A stretch of 64,000 nucleotides of DNA from Glebionis coronaria (GCA_025667525.1 CM046882.1:549704630-549768629), one strand, 5' to 3'; counted from the stretch's first letter, positions 48,191 to 61,450 are shown. Notes: a model not told the origin generated them from the sequence alone. Translations and numbers: made by a program.

Positions 48191-48627
48191 CTTTCTGTGC
48201 CTTAAAGAAGCCATCATTGGGAGGCAAACCTAAGTTACGACCTTTGCTTATGAAACTCGCTAGAAGCTGACCTCCTGCGTAACTTGAAGAATGTAGATGA
48301 TCAAAATGATTCACAAACTCTAAAACACTAAGTTTATCGTATGTGTAAAACTGGAAATTCACATAATCGATAACATGCCCATATTTCTCCCATAAAGCCA
48401 AGTAATGACTGTTGACAAGCTCATCATCTTCATATGGGGCAATAGAAGCAAATTTGATGGTTCGGGTTTTCTTTAGAGTTGTAATAAATGCTTTCAGCAA
48501 AAGTGTCTTCGTCGTGTGAGTGGAAGTTTTCGTAGTCAATGTCGATACCATCTAAATTGTATTGCTTTATCATGCTAGTTAAGGAAGAAACTGCATTTTT
48601 AACCCATGAAGATGTAATGGACTTCAA
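48190..48627 (-). pseudogene. GH18 chitinase-like relic with intact catalytic motif, both ends lost
   Basis: Minus-strand reading starts at [19 protein letters not shown] and continues through the GH18 catalytic signature DGIDIDYE. After about 45 codons a frameshift (near 48480) moves coding to a second frame, [21 protein letters not shown] to GFFKAQ, where a MITE fragment cuts it. The signal peptide and first half of the barrel are missing. Related to plant class III-type/bulb chitinase-like GH18 proteins. Non-functional as it stands. Confidence 0.75.
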
Positions 48628-50553
48628 CTTTAGAGTTTATTGGCATATCTGTTAGCTTGACTGAGTCAGATTCAGCACCAAAGTCGTGTAATAGATTCGA
48701 GTTTGCAGCTGTTTAGTCATCAACAGATGATTGGATTAGTTCAAGAACACAAGGTGGCATACTGACATTATGTCCAAATCTAGTACTATATATATATATA
48801 TATCTGGTATGGTCAACTATGGGCCAAGATCTACATTATGTTTTAGGCCGAAGATATGTTAACTTATGATTTTTAATTTCATAAACTGAAAATTGAGAAC
48901 TGTAACATCTGAATTAATCAGATAAATTAGGGAGGAAGACCCCAAATTTTTTCTCGTAACTCTGTGACTTTGTGTGGTGCTGAACTGCTGATATTAGCCT
49001 AAATCTCATAAACAAGAATTAGTTATAAACCTGAATAAAAACTAATGAAATATTGGAAATTGTAACATATATCATGTATAAAGATACATTACTAGATATA
49101 ACAAGGTTACAAACATAGAAAACAGATAGAATGTTACATGCATACTAATGAGGGACAGCTAGCAACGCTTGTGATTTCTTTTCATATTTGAAACCTAAAG
49201 CCTTTGAATCATCTGCAGACCAAACAAAGATCCCACCGAGTTTACCCTGGCTCTTAAGCCTGCTACACGCAGTAAAGAACCCGTTTTGTGGTGACAGGCC
49301 ACCACTTCCGGCACTAATGAAGCTAGCCAAGATACTGCCTCCATAATTCGACCTTTGTGTCTCAAAATAAGTCATAAACTGCGAAACAGTGGTCCCTTTA
49401 TCATACGCATAAAATTGAAAACTAACATAGTCCATAACATGACCATAGCTTTTCCAAAGAGCCATGTAATGACTCTGAACATCACCATCATCAAAAGGAG
49501 CTATAGATGCGAACGAAATGACTCCAAGTTATACTCTTGGATGATCTTAGTAAGTGAAGAAACAGCATTGACAACCCACGAATCAACCGAAGAAGGGGCG
49601 CTAAAGTAACAACTTTCTTCATTCACACTGTCACCACCTATGCTCAAACCAACTTTGACATTTGGATGTTGACTTTTGATTGATGAAACTTGTGAAGGGC
49701 TGAGATTATCGCTGTCCCAAAACACGTTGAATTGGCCATTGGTTGGTGAGGCTGACAGGCTGTAGATGAAGTGGTGTTAGTCGATAGCGAAAGCAAGTAA
49801 GTAGTGGAATTGGACGTTTGGGTTGATGGGCACGTCCGAAAATTTGTCATTTTTGAACTTTGCTGCAATATATGCACGAAACAGGCCTGGTTTTGATATT
49901 TTGGCTTGTGTTGATGTTATGGAAAAAAGTGATTGTAGAGTGAAAATAAGTATGAAAAGCCTAAAGAAGTCCATTTGATTGTGTTTAATGTTTAAGTGAT
50001 CAAAAGACACAGGAAAAAAGCAGTTAAATAGGAATCATCTGAAGTCAATATTCAGATTTGGTGGCGCAAGTGGGTTTCTGCTGTTGTTGATTGATAGAAA
50101 TGCATTCATGTTTGTTCACTGAATGTTGCTATGGTTGACAATCATACAGATATCCTAGAACACCTTTCTTTCAAGAGTTGATGTACAAGTCTATCAAATA
50201 AGAGATGTAACCACAATTCAACAAAAGTAAATGGTCAACAAGGTTAATCAAAAGTAGATGCAATAATAACCGCATTTGACTTATACTGCTAGTACAATCA
50301 CTGAATCAATAACCTAACAGTTCAACCAAATAAACACAAAGCCATATATTTCAACTAATTGCAATCGACAATATTTTCTGACCCAAAATGGGTTCACTGT
50401 TGGGTTATTATATACTTGTAAATCAGGGGTGCCATTAGTTGGTATTGGGTTCTCATATCAGGTGTGATCGATTGCGCAGGCTAAGATATAATGGACTTCA
50501 ACCTATAAAGTTTATTGGCATATCTGTTACGCTGACTGAGTCAGATTCAGCAA
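48614..50553. repeat. ~65-bp direct repeats flanking the chitinase relic
   Basis: Sequence at 48614-48680 recurs at 50490-50553: AATGGACTTCAAC, then GTTTATTGGCATATCTGTTA and CTGACTGAGTCAGATTCAGC. The first copy overlaps the 5' edge of the shorter GH18 relic, so the second is probably what remains of another relic, marking a duplication boundary. Between the two GH18 relics, 48690-49140 shows no coding. Confidence 0.7.
49145..49974 (-). pseudogene. GH18 chitinase-like gene lacking the catalytic segment
   Basis: ATG at 49974 opens a signal peptide ([18 protein letters not shown]) and the barrel start ([13 protein letters not shown]). A TAA at 49777-49779 follows LLAFAID, after which the same frame continues ([21 protein letters not shown]). 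At about 49525 YNLE jumps to ISFASIAPF: about 40 codons are deleted, including the DxxDxDxE catalytic motif. The C-terminal part ([21 protein letters not shown]) ends at 49145. So it has a stop, a deletion with frame shift, and no active site. Confidence 0.85.
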
Positions 50554-51055
50554 ATATGTACTCACGAAAAATATCCTGAGTTTGCAGAAGTTCAATCAAC
50601 AAACAAATTAACGTATTGGGTCTAGAAAACTGAGGAAGTTGTACATCAACTAGATCGAATAGATAAAAGCAGTGTTTAGATTGTTATTCAAACTCTATGT
50701 AAGCCAATTAATTCTATACCAAATTGAACAAGAGGGAAATCAATTCCCAATATTGAAGGTGTGTTGGGAAAGCTTTTGCTTAAGTGCTTATTCTTTAAAT
50801 AAGCCAATTCTTATACCAACTTTGAAAACAAACTTAACCAAGCACCAGAGTTTATCAAAAAACAGACGATACACAAAAAACTCATATAGCTAGAAAATCA
50901 ACTTGATAACTTGACCATTGGTAACACCATTTTTAACACAAATTTAACTAGAATACTTGTTAATACGAACAAAGACTACCTAAACCATCCAAATTTGAAC
51001 ACAATAAAACCCCCTACACATACAGAAAGACTTAAAACCCAATCCCAAAACACAA
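50554..51055. other. Downstream flank of histone H4
   Basis: AT-rich; no exon or element recognised. It should hold the H4 3'UTR (minus strand). Confidence 0.5.
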
Positions 51056-51702
<647 letters not shown>

Positions 51703-51759
51703 CTGAAATGTGTGAAATTAATTGATTGTGATGACTGATGAAGGGGAAATATGGGGATG

Positions 51760-51900
51760 GGGTATATATAGTGGGTGAATGGGTAGAAGGTTAATGTGTA
51801 TTAGTTTGGAGTGTTAGTGATCGTTCGATTAAGATGTGTGGTGATGGACGCTTTGGATTAGGTGAAAGTCACACGGATCGGTGACTTGGCATATGGGTTG
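51760..51900 (-). promoter_or_regulatory. Histone H4 promoter: TATA box and octamer-like sites
   Basis: TATATATACC on the minus strand at 51762-51770 lies about 30 bases before the likely start. Upstream are CACCGATCCGTG (51872-51883, minus) and CGAACGATC (51818-51826, minus), which resemble the plant histone octamer core GATCC/CGATC. The site identity is inference. Confidence 0.4.
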
Positions 51901-52040
51901 TGCTTTTATGGGGGAAAATGAGCGGGGTGAGGGTTTTTGTTTGAAAATTTTTGAATGAAATATGGCTTGTATCTTGGCGGGTTTTTCTTTTTTACTAGCA
52001 AAAGAAAATGTATTTCGAATGGAGGGTGTTTGGACTTCTT

Positions 52041-55000
52041 CAGAATTTTGGGTTATTTCTTTGTATAAAATTGTGCCACATGTAATGTATTTATCGTGAT
52101 TTAATTCACCACATTTTCCAATTATCAAACCCAAATGCGTAGAAACACAAGGTTTCCTTCAAAAATCAATCTAATGGTAACTTACAATCTCTTTTCTGTA
52201 AGCTACTCTATTAGATGAAGTTATTACCACAAGAATAATCAAAATGCATGCATATTGAAAACTGCAAAACACTATTACATAAATAAACAACCGAATACAT
52301 AGAAAAATGCATATTTATACCTCTAAGTTTCTTGAGAACATGCACTTCAGTGTGATGGCACATCGTGATTGTAACAGCCATCCAGACCTCGTTGAAAGTT
52401 ATACCTTCATTTTGTACTTTTTCACAATTTCTTTGGCAGGAACATTAGAGGCCAGATTCTACAAAAAAAATTAAGATCATAACCGCTGACACTTACATGG
52501 GTTTCACATTTAGTAGTTACTGAAGCTCTTTTTAAGGCGTTCTTATGAGTCATATGCCTAGTCAAGTGTCGTAATTATAAGGCCTCGTATTGTTATGCTT
52601 TGAGGTTTTAATGTAGTGTTTTGTTGTTGTAACAGAGGTCGTTTTTTGATTCTGGCATTCATAAAATTATAATTTTATCAAAAATACTCTATTGAGCATT
52701 AGCAATATTACCTTGTTGAAATGCACCATGTTAATTACTCTCTGATGCACTCCACTAAACAACCTTTTTTTGCAGCCATAAGAGTATTCTTACGGTGGTG
52801 GTGCAGCAGGAACTTAAGTTTGTTCCACAACATTTGATGTCACTTTAGGAGACTGGGAGGCTAGCTGCACCGTTTGTTATGCAACAGTTTCGACCAAGTT
52901 CAGAAGACCTGCCTTGAAAGCTTGTACGCCTACACTACAATGAAGTATCAAGTGTATGATCAATATGTACAAAGAAGAATTACACATTGGGAAATCAACT
53001 ATGACTTAGCAAACAAAGCAGAGTGTAGATAATACAAAGGCTAACAACAACTATAAAGTATAACGTATTACAATGTAAATTATTGCTTCGAAGTGTATGT
53101 ATCCTGTGAGGGCTTAACTTTCTCCTTTAATGCATCAAACTACAGTTTGAATGGATCTAAGTAGCATCCTCATTTTTGAAAAAAAAAACATAAGACATTA
53201 AACCATTAGGCATCAAAGTAATGGTTACTGATTTGAAGAATATTGTGATCTAGATGCAAAAAATCAGTGTAGAATAGTAGTGGTCAAATTGTAGCCTTAC
53301 AAATCACCTTTGATCATATGACGTATAATATTTTTAGTGCTTTCTGTTACCCTATCGTTTATAAGAAATATCTTCATGAGCTCATTAGGCCATAACGTCC
53401 GTGTTTATTATTCAATGTTATTTTATCCTAGAAAATATCACTTGCAATCTTTGCTTATTCACATATATAACGTCTTACTATAACATGTACACGCCCTTCC
53501 ATTCCCTCTAATCATACTTCTGTTTAGTATTAAACATAAAAGTTGACCAACACGTACCTGAAGTCGATGCAACACATCATAAAGAGGTGCACAAATACCT
53601 GCATACAATTACAAGTTAGCTCCAAACCATCACAAAAGATTGTTGAAACTCAATTATTATGAAATTCATAGACTAATTTCGTTCTTTAACTTGGTCATAT
53701 TGCAAAGCCTCGTAAAGACAAAATATTCATAAGTGGCAAATATAATGCGTAATACCAACAAAAAAATCATTAAAGGATGTTCTTACCATGTAAAAGGATC
53801 TAAAGAAAGGGGTTAATGGGACAAAATTATATGCATGTTTGCCTCCGCTAAGTTGCGATGATGAAAGGGAAGAGGCGTGAAAATAATAGGTAATTAACCA
53901 TTAGCGGGCATTTTTATTTCCTTTTTTCTTTTAGGCAGATAGAAATAGAGTTTATTTGTAAAAATAAAAGTTGGATTAAAATCAAGCATCAATACTAACT
54001 ATGACAACCCTAATCATTAGACCATTACCATCTTTATTGGATCTGACTTGATGTCTTACATTCTTATTGTACATGTTGCATTGATTAACAGTATGGTATA
54101 AGAATTCATATTTGCGAATGCTTGACATTTCATTAGATCAAACATTATATTCAGCCTCGTAATATAAAATGAACGGCCAGGCTATTACAATAAACAAATG
54201 TGCAAAACTTTTAGATAGATGGCATTTGTACTTCTAGTTAATAATATGTAATGCATAAATACTTGATTTACATCACTAATTGCAAATTTGGAATGTGATG
54301 TCAATAAAAAGGAGATTTCACGTGTAACATTTTGATCACATATAGAAAAAAGATAAAAATGTGAAAGACAAATAGGAAAGAAACATACTCGAGGGCCTTC
54401 ATGTTATCTTCATCCCAAGTTGCAGCAAAAAATGGGAAATACAAATAGGAAAGCAACATACCCAAGGACCTGCATGTCATCTTCATCCCAAGTTGTCATC
54501 TTAAGAAAATTAGCACTTCGAAGTGTTTTATGTAAAGCTACTTATCTTTGTATTCGTATAGTAAAGAATTGTGCAATGGTAAGAACAAAAAAGGTTGAAT
54601 ATAAAGCACCTTTATTCCAACTGTGAGGACCAAATTCAAGGATTGTTTTGTTCTTTGAAAACGGAAGTATCATAATTATGGTGAATAGGCCTGCAAAGAA
54701 CCACCAAAATGTCAAGTATGGAGATACTTTTAATGTACACATTCTTGATTATTATGAAATTAGAAAGTAAAATCGAAACCCTTCCACAAGAGGATCTTGC
54801 AACCACTAACCCTGTCCTATGTCGTATCTGCTATTGTTTCATAATATCTCATGTATGTTTAGTAAATTGATCAATATCATGCAAAAGAGGATCACATACA
54901 GATATGAGTCTATCTACTTAACCTGAAATCATTCAAAAAACACTCAGTTTCTGATGAAAAGCTCATGTTAGGTACCATTGTACCATAGAACCCATCTTAA

Positions 55001-58000
55001 CCAGCATTCAACTAAGAAGCATTATCAACATACTTTTAACAACGGAAACTCAGATAATTTATCAATAAATTCACAAAAAGTAGAATATTCAAACTTTCTA
55101 GAACAGTTAGACATTTGATCAAACACTTGGTATGTATATATTACAAAATTTTGTTGGAATAGATCAACCATACAGAATCTAGAGAATCAAACATAAGAAG
55201 TTATCATAGTTTGATTTCCTTTCAACAAATAATTTGTGGACAATTTATTATAGGTCAGAATACAACATATAAACAATCAATAGAACAAAACTAAAATAAA
55301 CATAAAACTTACCTAGATAGTCACTTTCTAAATATCAATTAAGATTGATTCCACATAAGCATTCGACTTGTTTGTGTCAGAGATTGATTGAAAGTAGGTT
55401 ATTACGATTTTGGGAGAGACGTGGTGAGATATTTTCGGATGGAAACTGGATGCTTGAAAACAGTTATTTTCTTGCTATGGAACGTGTGTGGTTTTCGTTC
55501 AAATACTTTTACAACGAAATTTGCTCTCGTGTTGACACGTCAGAATTTTGGGTTATTTCTTTGTATAAAATTGTGCCACATGTAATGTATTTATCGTGAT
55601 TTAATTCACCACATTTTCCAATTATCAAACCCAAATGCGTAGAAACACAAGGTTTCCTTCAAAAATCAATCTAATGGTAACTTACAATCTCTTTTCTGTA
55701 AGCTACTCTATTAGATGAAGTTATTACCACAAGAATAATCAAAATGCATGCATATTGAAAACTGCAAAACACTATTACATAAATAAACAACCGAATACAT
55801 AGAAAAATGCATATTTATACCTCTAAGTTTCTTGAGAACATGCACTTCAGTGTGATGGCACATCGTGATTGTAACAGCCATCCAGACCTCGTTGAAAGTT
55901 ATACCTTCATTTTGTACTTTTTCACAATTTCTTTGGCAGGAACATTAGAGGCCAGATTCTACAAAAAAAATTAAGATCATAACCGCTGACACTTACATGG
56001 GTTTCACATTTAGTAGTTACTGAAGCTCTTTTTAAGGCGTTCTTATGAGTCATATGCCTAGTCAAGTGTCGTAATTATGAGGCCTCGTATTGTTATGCTT
56101 TGAGGTTTTAATGTAGTGTTTTGTTGTTGTAACAGAGGTCGTTTTTTGATTCTGGCATTCATAAAATTATAATTTTATCAAAAATACTCTATTGAGCATT
56201 AGCAATATTACCTTGTTGAAATGCACCATGTTAATAACTCTCTGATGCACTCCACTAAACAACCTTTTTTTGCAGCCATAAGAGTATTCTTACGGTGGTG
56301 GTGCAGCAGGAACTTAAGTTTGTTCCGCAACATTTGATGTCACTTTAGGAGACTGGGAGGCTAGCTGCACCGTTTGTTATGCAACAGTTTCGACCAAGTT
56401 CAGAAGACCTGCCTTGAAAGCTTGTACGCCTACACTACAATGAAGTATCAAGTGTATGATCAATATGTACAAAGAAGAATTAAACATTGGGAAATCGACT
56501 ATGACTTAGCAAACAAAGCAGAGTGTAGATAATACAAAGGCTAACAACAACTATAAAGTATAACGTATTACAATGTAAATTATTGCTTCGAAGTGTATGT
56601 ATCCTGTGAGGGCTTAACTTTCTCCTTTAATGCATCAAACTACAGTTTGAATGGATCTAAGTAGCATCCTCATTTTTGAAAAAAAAACATAAGACATTAA
56701 ACCATTAGGCATCAAAGTAATGGTTACTGATTTGAAGAATATTGTGATCTAGATGCAAAAAATCAGTGCAGAATAGTAGTGGTCAAATTGTAGCCTTACA
56801 AATCACCTTTGATCATATGACGTATAATATATTTAGTGCTTTCTGTTACCCTATCGTTTATAAGAAATATCTTCATGAGCTCATTAGGCCATAACGTCCG
56901 TGTTTATTATTCAATGTTATTTTATCCTAGAAAATATCACTTGCAATCTTTGCTTATTCACATATATAACGTCTTACTATAACATGTACACGCCCTTCCA
57001 TTCCCTCTAATCATACTTCTGTTCAGTATTAAACATAAAAGTTGACCAACACGTACCTGAAGTCGATGCAGCACATCATAAAGAGGTGCACAAATACCTG
57101 CATACAATTACAAGTTAGCTCCAAACCATCACAAAAGATTGTTGAAACTCAATTATTATGAAATTCATAGACTAATTTCGTTCTTTAACTTGGTCATATT
57201 GCAAAGCCTCGTAAAGACAAAATATTCATAAGTGGCAATTATAATGCGTAATACCAACAAAAAAATCATTAAAGGATGTTCTTACCATGTAAAAGGATCT
57301 AAAGAAAGGGGTTAATGGGACAAAATTATATGCATGTTTGCCTCCGCTAAGTTGCGATGATGAAAGGGAAGAGGCGTGAAAATAATAGGTAATTAACCAT
57401 TAGCGGGCATTTTTATTTCCTTTTTTCTTTTAGGCAGATAGAAATAGAGTTTATTTGTAAAAATAAAAGTTGGATTAAAATCAAGCATCAATACTAACTA
57501 TGACAACCCTAATCATTAGACCATTACCATCTTTATTGGATCTGACTTGATGTCTTACATTCTTATTGTACATGTTGCATTGATTAACAGTATGGTATAA
57601 GAATTCATATTTGCGAATGCTTGACATTTCATTAGATCAAACATTATATTCAGCCTCGTAATATAAAATGAACGACCAGGCTATTACAATAAACAAATGT
57701 GCAAAACTTTTAGATAGATGGCAGTTGTACTTCTAGTTAATAATATGTAATGCATAAATACTTGATTTACATCACTAATTGCAAATTTGGAATGTGATGT
57801 CAACAAAAAGGAGATTTCACGTGTAACATTTTGATCACATATAGAAAAAAGATAAAAATGTGAAAGACAAATAGGAAAGAAACATACTCGAGGGCCTTCA
57901 TGTTATCTTCATCCCAAGTTGCAGCAAAAAATGGGAAATACAAATAGGAAAGCAACATACCCGAGGACCTGCATGTCATCTTCATCCCAAGTTGTCATCT

Positions 58001-59105
58001 TAAGAAAATTAGCACTTCGAAGTGTTTTATGTAAAGCTACTTATCTTTGTATTCGTATAGTAAAGAATTGTGCAATGGTAAGAACAAAAAAGGTTGAATA
58101 TAAAGCACCTTTATTCCAACTGTGAGGACCAAATTCAAGGATTGTTTTGTTCTTTGAAAACGGAAGTATCATAATTATGGTGAATAGGCCTGCAAAGAAC
58201 CACCAAAATGTCAAGTATGGAGATACTTTTAATGTACACATTCTTGATTATTATGAAATTAGAAAGTAAAATCGAAACCCTTCCACAAGAGGATCTTGCA
58301 ACCACTAACCCTGTCCTATGTCGTATCTGCTATTGTTTCATAATATCTCATGTATGTTTAGTAAATTGATCAACATCATGCAAAAGAGGATCACATACAG
58401 ATATGAGTCTATCTACTTAACCTAAAATCATTCAAAAAACACTCAGTTTCTGATGAAAAGCTCATGTTAGGTACCATTGTACCATAGAACCCATCTTAAC
58501 CAGCATTCAACTAAGAAGCATTATCAACATACTTTTAACAACGGAAACTCAGATAATTTATCAATAAATTCACAAAAAGTAGAATATTCAAACTTTCTAG
58601 AACAGTTAGACATTTGATCAAACACTTGGTATGTATATATTACAAAATTTTGTTGGAATAGATCAACCATACAGAATCTAGAGAATCAAACATAAGAAGT
58701 TATCATAGTTTGATTTCCTTTCAACAAATAATTTGTGGACAATTTATTATAGGTCAGAATACAACATATAAACAATCAATAGAACAAAACTAAAATAAAC
58801 ATAAAACTTACCTAAATAGTCACTTTCTAAATATCAATTAAGATTGATTCCACATAAGCATTCGACTTGTTTGTGTCAGAGATTGATTGAAAGTAGGTTA
58901 TTACGATTTTGGGAGAGACGTGGTGAGATATTTTCGGATGGAAACTGGATGCTTGAAAACAGTTATTTTCTTGCTATGGAACGTGTGTGGTTTTCGTTCA
59001 AATACTTTTACAACGAAATTTGCTCTCGTGTTGACACGTCAGAATTTTGGGTTATTTCTTTGTATAAAATTGTGCCACATGTAATGTATTTATCGTGATT
59101 TAATT
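52041..59105. repeat. 3.5-kb tandem duplication, two full units plus a 66-bp third start
   Basis: Units 52041-55540 and 55541-59039 are about 99.5% identical by eye (some 17 substitutions and a two-base A-run difference). Unit starts CAGAATTTTGGGTTATTTCT; the same 66 bp recurs at 59040-59105 and then diverges. The array therefore begins and ends with the 66-bp piece, as expected if unequal exchange between two flanking 66-bp direct repeats made it. Confidence 0.97.
52107..55540 (-). pseudogene. Exon-like fragments inside the duplicated unit (first copy)
   Basis: Minus-strand blocks with splice-like edges: 54500-54465 (MTTWDEDDMQVL) and a nearby copy 54422-54395 (TWDEDNMKALE); 53598-53563 (ICAPLYDVLHRLQ between CAG and GTACG); 52937-52780 (VQAFKAGLLNLVETVA, stop, QTVQLASQSPKVTSNVVEQT, stop); 52460-52407 (NLASNVPAKEIVKKYKMK after a TAG acceptor). 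They may be exons of one decayed gene, order 5' to 3' on this strand. Stops and short blocks speak against function. I could not name the parent. The same blocks recur 3499 bases to the right. Confidence 0.35.
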
Positions 59106-59147
59106 ATAGGATAGATAGATGCGATTGTTTAGAGCATATGCAATGGT

Positions 59148-59330
59148 TAGGGTGCGTTTGGTTCATTGTAATGCATGATAATTCATTGTAATTGTAATGT
59201 GAATTACGTTTCAATCATGTTTGGTTGGAAGTGTGGAATTAATTGTAACTCAAATTATATTACAATGAATGTTTGGTTTGCATTGGAATTGTAATTCACA
59301 CATTACAATTATATCCTTAATAAGAGAGGG
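59148..59330. mobile_element. MITE-like segment with GTTTGGTT termini
   Basis: GGGTGCGTTTGGTTCATTGT opens a stretch rich in ATTGTAATTG repeats and their complements (CATTACAATT), as in hAT-type MITEs. It runs into the inverted-repeat arm described next. Confidence 0.5.
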
Positions 59331-59740
59331 GAATTGCGATTCCCAATGAACAGTACCCACACTCACAAACAAAGAAAAAAAAATATTTTTCTCCCACTCA
59401 CCCCACACTCACAAACAAAGAAAAAAATATTTTTCTCCCACTCACCCATTTTTCTCCCACTCACCCACCCACCCATACTCACAAACAAACACTCACAAAC
59501 AAACATTTTTCTCCCACTCTCTCTCTCATCCTCACACGACTCTGTCATGATGTGCTCATCTATTATAAGATGATCTGCTCATCAATTGATCATCATAAGA
59601 TGATCGGATCGATCTAATCATATTCTTATGATCTAATCATATTCTTATGATGAAGCTGATTCTTATGTTGAAGCTATGGGTTTTATGGCTGTGATGGAAC
59701 GATGGAAACCCTAATTGAAGCTCTGTTTTTTAGGGCTGTG

Positions 59741-60010
59741 ATGGAAACCCTAATTTTTTAATGGGGTTTCACTTTTAATGGATGTTTGACTTCTGGGTTG
59801 GTGAGTTTTCTGCTTTGATTCATCCTTCTGATAGAAACCCTAATTTTTTTATGGGGTTTCGCTTTTAATGGATGTTTTGCTTCTGGCTTGGTGAGTTTTC
59901 TACTTTCATCCATCCTTTTGATAGAAACCCTAATTTTTTTTGGGGTTCACTTTTAATGGATGCTTTACTTCTCGCTGGGTGGGTTTTCTGCTTTGGTTCA
60001 TCCTGATTTA
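59741..60010. repeat. 90-bp tandem repeat, three copies, each with a telo-box
   Basis: Copies begin near 59741, 59831 and 59921 with GAAACCCTAATTTTTT, then GGGGTTTC(A/G)CTTTTAATGG, GGTGAGTTTTCTGCTTT and CATCC. AAACCCTAA is the plant telo-box. Divergence between copies is about 10%. A related GGGGTTTGCTGGAAA-C/T-TAATTTTTGGG pair follows near 60113 and 60158. Confidence 0.9.
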
Positions 60011-60224
60011 TAAGTTACTAGAGAAATCTGTGTTTTTTAGTTAAAATGGGTGTTTGGAACATTATGCTTCTGATAACGATTAACTGTGTAATTCACTAAA
60101 ACCCCTTATTTTGGGGTTTGCTGGAAATTTAATTTTTGGGTCCGGGATAAGAGGTGTGGTTTGCTGGAAACCTAATTTTTGGGTTCGGGATAAAAGGTGT
60201 TTTATAAGCATACTCATTCAATTG

Positions 60225-60360
60225 AAGGTTCGTTGCCGCTATTCATAGCAGGCGACGATATATAGCCCTTCAATTGAAGCTTCGTTGCCGCTATTCATAG
60301 CAGGCGACGGTAGTAACAACTGTGGCTTTTAGTGCCGCTGTTGACGGCTGGCGACGATAG
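60225..60360. repeat. ~55-bp repeat with GTTGCCGCTATTCATAGCAG
   Basis: TTCAATTGAAG(G/C)TTCGTTGCC(G)CTATTCATAGCAGGCGACG occurs at about 60219 and 60269, and a looser third copy (GTGCCGCTGTTGACGGCTGGCGACG) near 60331. TCAATTGA is palindromic. Confidence 0.8.
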
Positions 60361-60399
60361 GCTGTAAGGGGTGTTTGTACTGCCAAAATCTTTATTTGG

Positions 60400-61450
60400 T
60401 TGGCTGTGATGATCCTTTGAATGTATTAGAATCCGGTATACATTCACGATTTGTTGTCTATGTGATCCCTGAATACTTACTATCGGATCCATCTTATTTT
60501 GGGTGTCGTATTTCTCTGTTTGGTTGGCTGTGATGATCCTTTTGTGCGATGTCTTACGCGGGAGGTGGAAGGATGGCAGAATGCGAGCATCGCTCGATTC
60601 AGCAACCTCCACAAACCCACCCACGCCATCAATTAAGCTGAGCCGATATATTAGTGGGAGAAAAATGTTTCTATTTGGTTGGCTGTGATGATCCTTTGAA
60701 TGTATTAGAATCCGATATACATTCACGATTTTTTGTGTATGTGATCCCTGAAAACTTACTATCGGATCCATCTTATTTTGGGTGGCGTATTTCTCTGTTT
60801 GGTTGGCTGTGATGATCCTTTTGTACGATGTCTTACGGGCGAGGTGGAAGGATGGCAGAATGCGAGCATCGCTCGATTCAGCAACCTCCCCAAACCCACC
60901 CGTGCCATCAATTAGGCTGAGCCGATATATGAGAGGGAGAAAAATGTTTGTTTGTGAGTATGGGTGAGTGGGAGAAAAATATATTTTTTAAGTTTGTTTG
61001 TGAGTATGGGTACTGTTCATTGGAAGCGCAATTCCCCTCTCTTATTAAGGATATATGTAATAATGTGATCCCTCGATAGTCACTATCGGATCCATCTTAT
61101 TTTGGGTAACGTGTATCTCTGTTTGGTTGGTTGTGATGATCCGTACCGATATATAATAATGTGATCCCTCGATAGTCACTATCGGATCCATCTTATTTTG
61201 GGTCACGTGTATCTCTGTTTGGTTGGCTGTGATGATCCTTTGGTACGGTAAGATATAATGTGATCCCTGAATACTCACTATCGGATCCATCTTATTGTGG
61301 GTGGCGTATATATCTGTTTGGTCGGCTGTGATGATCCTTTGGTACGGTGTCTTGCTAGGAAAGTGGAAGGATGGCAGAATGTGAGCATCGCTCGATTCAG
61401 CAACCTCCACAAACCCAGCCACGACATCAATTAATCTGAGCCGGTTTTAT
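60400..61450. repeat. Interspersed array of ~80-bp and ~140-bp repeat units
   Basis: Unit a (GTGATCCCTGAATACTTACT, CGGATCCATCTTATTTTGGG, TGGTTGGCTGTGATGATCC) occurs near 60460, 60741, 61071, 61161 and 61259. Unit b (GGTGGAAGGATGGCAGAATG, GCATCGCTCGATTCAGCAAC) occurs near 60560, 60841 and 61363. The minus strand stays open across long parts, but only because units are repeated with few stops. Confidence 0.85.

Larger units (their letters stand above)
59296..61075. mobile_element. Inverted-repeat element or pair of opposed copies
   Basis: TATATCCTTAATAAGAGAGG to GAACAGTACCCACACTCACA and the ACAAACAAA/CTCCCACTCACCC repeats (59311-59510) recur inverted at 60935-61057. A third, direct copy of the first part is at 62222-62275. 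The enclosed DNA includes the 90-bp tandem repeats. A TIR transposon of about 1.75 kb is likely; a superfamily was not fixed. Confidence 0.6.

Noticed and set aside
52041..59105. The 3.5-kb repeats as the two LTRs of one retroelement
   Set aside because: The units abut head to tail with no internal region, primer site or polypurine tract between them, and a partial third unit follows.
59334..59573. 79-codon frame rich in Pro/Thr/His
   Set aside because: Low-complexity translation of CTCCCACTCACC repeats in a transposon arm, with no recognisable domain.
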